NCBI RefSeq assembly: GCF_900215335.1
Contig: NZ_OCMT01000004.1
Span: 722,987 to 786,986 of the forward strand
Source of the DNA: Pedobacter xixiisoli
GTDB lineage: Bacteria > Bacteroidota > Bacteroidia > Sphingobacteriales > Sphingobacteriaceae
Direction of reading: 5' to 3'
Length of the DNA: 64,000 bases
In this document: positions 60,226 to 64,000 of the stretch, piece by piece
Layout of the letters: each line of letters begins with the position of its first letter
Numbering within the stretch: the stretch's first letter is position 1
Position numbers and translations under genes: made by a program
Notes under the pieces: generated by a model
What the model was told of the DNA's origin: nothing
The model's input: the letters and a program-made list of their open reading frames with translations, nothing else
Database searches by the model: none

Positions 60226-61497
60226 TTACAAAAGAATTTGAACCGCAAAATTGTTAATCCATTTTTTGGTTTTGGCTACTGGCGAGTTGATTTCGATATA
60301 ATTGGTATTGATACCAATGCGTAAAGCGTTATTCTTTAGAAATTTGTTTACACCGAACGTAGCCCATTTCTGATCTACTATCTTAGATCCAGTAACACCA
60401 AACTCGGGTTTAATAATAGCATATCGCCCATCAACAGCCCAGCCCGATTTAAATACATAAGAAGATTGTAGATTGTAGGCGCTTCCTAAATTATAGTAAG
60501 TGCTGGCTACTTCGGGAGTGAATTGGCTGGTAGCAGCTGCATTAGTGAACAAATCTTTGCCATTTACCGTGCTAACCACGTATTCTCCAACTAGCGCAAA
60601 TCCATTGCTTTTGAAGGCAAAATCTGCAACTAATTTTCTATAGTCTGCAAGTGTTGCTACACCGCTATTGTCGAAAATACCTGTAATTAATCCTGTTTCG
60701 CTACCTATTGGACTACTTGCTTTTTGATTGTAACTTGCTGCCACACCAACTACTAATTTTGGCTTGGCTTCTCTATAAAGGTCATGTCCGATGAAAGCGT
60801 TGTTTTTAGTGAAATCACCAAGAGGCATAATATCTAATCTACCACCGTACTTAAATCCCTGCTTACTAGGTTGCGATGTAAAGAAATTTTGCCCTTCTCC
60901 AGTAGTTACCGATAAAGAAGGATAAATCCTCATTTGATGAATGTTAAAATTGGTTTCTACGAATAAACCGCCCTCACGTGTTGCACCAACAAAATTGTGC
61001 ATCAAGCCCCCATACAAAATGCCGTCGCTTGATTTTCCTGCCAAGCTCTGCGCCATAGTTTGGGCATAACGTTCATCGGCCATGGCTAAACGATTATTGG
61101 TTTGGGTTTGCTTTTGTCCTAATACCAGTTTTACCCTTTTGTGCACATCAAAACCAATCCAGCCTTCTAGTATAGGCGATGTTCCGGTAAAATCGGTTAC
61201 AAAACCAGCAGAAACCTTATGTCTGGCGTTGGTTGCGGTTAAAGCTATTCTCGCTAAGTTGATACTCATGCGAGTGTTGTTGGTTTTCTTAGATAGAGAA
61301 TCTATTCTACCAAATTGAGCACCCGACTGTAAGGTGCTAAGCAAGTTAATTACCGTGCCTTCGCCTTTCCCGAGCCTTATGAAAGTGCCTTCGCCATTCA
61401 CATACACAAACGTAGAATCGTTTTGTGCAAGCTGTGCTTTTGCGTTGTTACCGATGAACAACAAGCTAAAGCAAAAGAAGAATAATATTTTTTTCAT
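60226..61497 (-). CDS. OprO/OprP-type porin, copy 2
   Basis: This 423-aa outer-membrane barrel has a signal peptide (about 1-21, ending AKAQ). It resembles phosphate-selective porins in the segments NARHKVSAGFVTDF, KRVKLVLGQKQTQ and FKYGGRLDIMPLGDF. Residues that would make it truly phosphate-selective cannot be judged without alignment. It is paralogous to the 453-aa product of the gene 74 bp upstream (shared YGGRLD/YGARLD, DLYRE-KPKLVVGVA). Substrate unknown. Confidence 0.8.
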   Translation of the reverse strand: MKKILFFFCFSLLFIGNNAKAQLAQNDSTFVYVNGEGTFIRLGKGEGTVINLLSTLQSGAQFGRIDSLSKKTNNTRMSINLARIALTATNARHKVSAGFVTDFTGTSPILEGWIGFDVHKRVKLVLGQKQTQTNNRLAMADERYAQTMAQSLAGKSSDGILYGGLMHNFVGATREGGLFVETNFNIHQMRIYPSLSVTTGEGQNFFTSQPSKQGFKYGGRLDIMPLGDFTKNNAFIGHDLYREAKPKLVVGVAASYNQKASSPIGSETGLITGIFDNSGVATLADYRKLVADFAFKSNGFALVGEYVVSTVNGKDLFTNAAATSQFTPEVASTYYNLGSAYNLQSSYVFKSGWAVDGRYAIIKPEFGVTGSKIVDQKWATFGVNKFLKNNALRIGINTNYIEINSPVAKTKKWINNFAVQILL

Positions 61498-61571
61498 CTG
61501 ATTTTAGTTTTTAATGATTGGAAGCTTTAAGGTTTAGCAATCTGCCACCCATAACTTCATTTCAGTATATT

Positions 61572-62933
61572 TTATAGTTGAATGGTAAATTGTATCTGAC
61601 TGTAATAAGTGCCATTTTGTGTGCTAGTTTTTAAACTTTGCCTCAACTGGCTATAACCTAATTCAAATTGTATTTTTAAGGCATGGGCCGATAGGTATTT
61701 GGTGGTTACAAAGGTGTAAGCCTTATCGTTGTCGGCGAAAGTTGCGGTAACATTGTCTTCTTTTAATGCCGAGAACCTACCGCCAAAAGCCCAGTTAGAT
61801 TGGAGCAAATAACCTGCTTGTACATTAAATCCTCTACCTAAATTTAAGCGAGATAGTACCGTGTTTTTAATTTGATCGGCGGTTTGTGTAGAAGAATAAG
61901 GATTAAAAGTTCCATTTAGCCTAAATTCACCAGCAATGTTGTCTGGTACTTGTGCTTTAGTAATTACAAAACCACCCATAGAGTAAAAACCGTTGTATTT
62001 AAAGAGATAGTCTGCTGCGAGTTTGCTGTACTTAGGTAGTAAGATGTTTTGTTCGGCATCGCCATATAACCAACGGCCACCATTAGTGCCTTTGGCCGAA
62101 GTTGCACCGTCATTATAACTATAAGCTACCCCAACTACTAATTTTGGTTTTTCTTCACGGTAGAGGTCGTCCATATAGAACTCTCCACCACGAGAAAATT
62201 TGTCAAAAGGCAAATAGTCTAATCGAGCACCATATTTAAAGCCCCCAAAGTTTTTTTGTAGGGCGCTACGGCTATCTCCGGTAGTAATGGATAAGTAAGG
62301 TTTTAGTAAATGAGAACCACCAAGTCGGTAATTCCCTTTATATCTAATTCCGAAATCGAAAATAGCATCAAAAGCATCAGAAATTAAACTCCTGTCTATA
62401 AACCCCAAGCTTTCGCCCTCTATCCTTGTTTCCCTACCATCTACGTAATCAGCTCTTAAACCAAAGTTGAATACGTGGGTTCGGCTTGGTCGATATTCTA
62501 TGTTCGCTTCTTGTAGTGTAGGGTTAAAGGTTCTAACTCCGGTGGTGGTACTGGTGTGGTTAGCGGCAAAGTTGATCCTTGCATTTAAGCTAATTTTGTT
62601 ATCGAAGAGATTTGAAAATACATTTAATCTAGCTCTATTGATCGCAAACATTGCATTTGGATCAGATAAGTTCTTGTTGATTGAATTCACAGCATACAGC
62701 GTCTGCAATGAGGGGCTGAGATTAAAATTTCCCTTTCCAGAAATGAAAGTGATTCCGTCGCCCAACAAATATCCTTTCTTTAATCTCAAAAGGTGTGTAT
62801 TGCCTGGGCTTTCGGTAAGGGTATAGGTAGAATCTCGGGTGTATAAATCGTCGCTTTGCGCATAGGCAAAATGACCTAAACTTATACCCAAAAAAGTACC
62901 TAGCAAGGTTAATAATTTTGGTTGATTTATCAT
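61572..62933 (-). CDS. OprO/OprP-type porin, copy 1
   Basis: This 453-aa outer-membrane barrel has a signal peptide (about 1-25, ending AYAQ). It shares KPKLVVGVAYSYN and GGFKYGARLDYLPF with the next porin. The ends are typical of outer-membrane insertion (final TIQL). Its start is 5 bp after the hydrolase stop, so translation is likely coupled. A pair of similar porins after a hydrolase suggests uptake of the products or substrates of that enzyme. Confidence 0.8.
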   Translation of the reverse strand: MINQPKLLTLLGTFLGISLGHFAYAQSDDLYTRDSTYTLTESPGNTHLLRLKKGYLLGDGITFISGKGNFNLSPSLQTLYAVNSINKNLSDPNAMFAINRARLNVFSNLFDNKISLNARINFAANHTSTTTGVRTFNPTLQEANIEYRPSRTHVFNFGLRADYVDGRETRIEGESLGFIDRSLISDAFDAIFDFGIRYKGNYRLGGSHLLKPYLSITTGDSRSALQKNFGGFKYGARLDYLPFDKFSRGGEFYMDDLYREEKPKLVVGVAYSYNDGATSAKGTNGGRWLYGDAEQNILLPKYSKLAADYLFKYNGFYSMGGFVITKAQVPDNIAGEFRLNGTFNPYSSTQTADQIKNTVLSRLNLGRGFNVQAGYLLQSNWAFGGRFSALKEDNVTATFADNDKAYTFVTTKYLSAHALKIQFELGYSQLRQSLKTSTQNGTYYSQIQFTIQL

Positions 62934-62938
62934 TTGGT

Positions 62939-63826
62939 TTATTGTTGGATGTCCATAAAGAAATTAGCAAAAGCAAATTTTCCTATATTACCGTTTTCGT
63001 GACCCACATTCGGTACATAAATCTCAGTCCAATTCAAAGGCAATTTCATTTCTTCTGCTTTTGCCTTAACGGTTTTAAAATAGTTTTTGCCTCGGTCAAA
63101 TCTTGTTTTACCTTGTGCTTCGGCATCATCGGTTACGTTATAAGATTTTTCGTCTGTAGAGGTGTCGTTCATACCCAATATCACGAAAGTTTTGGTCGCA
63201 AAGAACTTAGCGAGTTGCGGTTGGTCTATAGGCGCATTTTTTATCCCGTAAGGAAATTCGGTTTCCGTATTTGGTAATGTATACCAACCTGCATTGGCAA
63301 ATGCTGCCTTTATGATTCGAGTTTGCTTTACAAACATCATGAAACGATGTACAAACTGTGCGCCCCCAGAGTGCCCGTACAGGTAGTAGCCCTTGCTGTT
63401 GCTTTTAGTTTGTGCAACTACGTGATCGAACAAGGGCTCAATTAACGAGAAACTCCACTTTTCTGGAGATAGGAATGTCTTTTTGTTCTTTTCGTAAACG
63501 TTGCCTAAGTTATATTTTTCCGCTCCACGATAATCCTCTTGATCAAACTCCGGAGCGATGATTTTACAGCCAAATACAGTAGCAGCATTAACCAAGTCGT
63601 CTAGGTAGGCAGAAGCATCTCGATTGGCACCATGCAACATCACTACCACTGGCATATCTGACGCATTGGCTTTAGGGCTAAAGTAAAACACTTTTATTGG
63701 GCTTCTTAATTTGCCATTATTATCAAAATAAAACATTTGCTTGCCCACCGTGCTGCTGTTGATTTGTGCAAATAATGAGGTGATACCAGAGAAAGTTAAT
63801 AGGGTTAGGAACAAAATGTATTTCAT
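62939..63826 (-). CDS. Exported alpha/beta hydrolase (PHB depolymerase/esterase-like)
   Basis: This 295-aa enzyme has a signal peptide (1-20, ending LFAQ) and an alpha/beta hydrolase fold. The oxyanion loop is VVMLHGANRD, the nucleophile is Ser153 in GHSGGAQ, and a late histidine lies in VGHENG near 281. It resembles polyhydroxybutyrate-depolymerase-like esterases, but the substrate is not defined. It begins the operon with the two porins and the lamin-tail protein and lies 48 bp after the symporter stop codon. Confidence 0.8.
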   Translation of the reverse strand: MKYILFLTLLTFSGITSLFAQINSSTVGKQMFYFDNNGKLRSPIKVFYFSPKANASDMPVVVMLHGANRDASAYLDDLVNAATVFGCKIIAPEFDQEDYRGAEKYNLGNVYEKNKKTFLSPEKWSFSLIEPLFDHVVAQTKSNSKGYYLYGHSGGAQFVHRFMMFVKQTRIIKAAFANAGWYTLPNTETEFPYGIKNAPIDQPQLAKFFATKTFVILGMNDTSTDEKSYNVTDDAEAQGKTRFDRGKNYFKTVKAKAEEMKLPLNWTEIYVPNVGHENGNIGKFAFANFFMDIQQ

Positions 63827-63874
63827 TATATTCGGTTTTATGGTAATTAAAATAATAGTTAGCTGCTAATTTAA

Positions 63875-64000
63875 TTAAGCTGCTCCAGTTTTCTCTACCA
63901 GTTGTTTATATTGTGCGATGTCAATTTCCTTTTCGCTTTTTGAAATTACAACAGTCGCTACGGTATTGCCAATAACGTTAATGATAGCTCTTCCTTCGCT
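63875..64000 (-). CDS. Dicarboxylate/amino acid:cation symporter, C-terminal fragment
   Basis: The reverse strand encodes 41 C-terminal residues, beginning SEGRAIINVIGNTVATVVIS, then a short tail and a TAA stop at 63877-63875. The N-terminal part lies outside the window. The EGRAIINVIGN-ATVV pattern is that of the last helix and tail of the DAACS (GltP/DctA) family. Only 48 bp separate it from the next gene, so it may be the first gene of the operon. Confidence 0.75.
   Translation of the reverse strand, partial: SEGRAIINVIGNTVATVVISKSEKEIDIAQYKQLVEKTGAA

Overview
The window looks like the chromosome of a Bacteroidota bacterium of the Sphingobacteriaceae, most likely Pedobacter or a close relative. 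I infer this from the gene content: a T9SS sorting domain, GldD, the futalosine menaquinone enzymes MqnB and MqnD, a Bacteroidota-type phosphosulfolactate synthase, and OprO/P-type porins. Promoters fit the Bacteroidota -7 consensus TAnnTTTG, and there are no clear Shine-Dalgarno sites. No tRNA, rRNA, CRISPR array or transposase was seen.

Layout. 1-3427 is an accessory, repeat-rich stretch. It holds a divergent phage-like switch (a LexA/S24-type repressor facing two Cro-like miniproteins, with two 15-bp operator-like palindromes between them) followed by a mostly non-coding array of MITE-like inverted repeats. 3428-16850 is a nested duplication: two tandem genes of about 2040 codons for secreted beta-helix proteins with T9SS tails. 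Each protein consists of two homologous halves, and each gene is followed by a matching terminator, heptanucleotide tract and 218-bp flank. 16953-29287 is mostly housekeeping: a TPR protein, a KASIII enzyme, a LUD protein, ftsH-rsfS, birA, a split DsbD cluster, pfkA and comM. 29312-30537 is a cluster of small genes and repeats, including a GIY-YIG nuclease between two copies of one inverted-repeat family. 30559-40927 carries a SNF2 helicase, a GIN-domain protein, a Crp-type regulator beside a flavin oxidoreductase, an ALDH7-type dehydrogenase and a TPR protein. 41085-51394 has comA, aroE, gldD, an MBL hydrolase, a LolC/E-like permease, mqnD-sensor-mqnB, a PTPS-folE pair and fabD. 51563-58737 is a translationally coupled giant histidine kinase and outer-membrane barrel. 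58866-64000 ends with a likely operon, all on the minus strand: symporter (cut by the window edge), alpha/beta hydrolase, two porins and a lamin-tail lipoprotein.

The most unusual signal is not a gene. Many intergenic regions contain degenerate tandem repeats with a strict 7-bp period (8 bp at one site). They sit directly after stop codons, with guanine-rich or purine-rich units such as AGGGGTC, AGGGATT and AAGGAGC, or directly before start codons, with guanine-poor units such as TCTCAAA, CGTAAAT and ATTAACC. One such tract lies inside the coding sequence of mqnD, where it adds about a dozen residues beside a conserved motif. At least five further families of short inverted repeats are scattered between genes.

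How the genes work together. T9SS export (tails on the giant proteins, GldD elsewhere) and ComA, a possible source of sulfonolipid precursors, point to a gliding or surface-adhesin lifestyle. PTPS plus FolE suggests a reduced pterin cofactor. MqnB and MqnD show menaquinone-based respiration.
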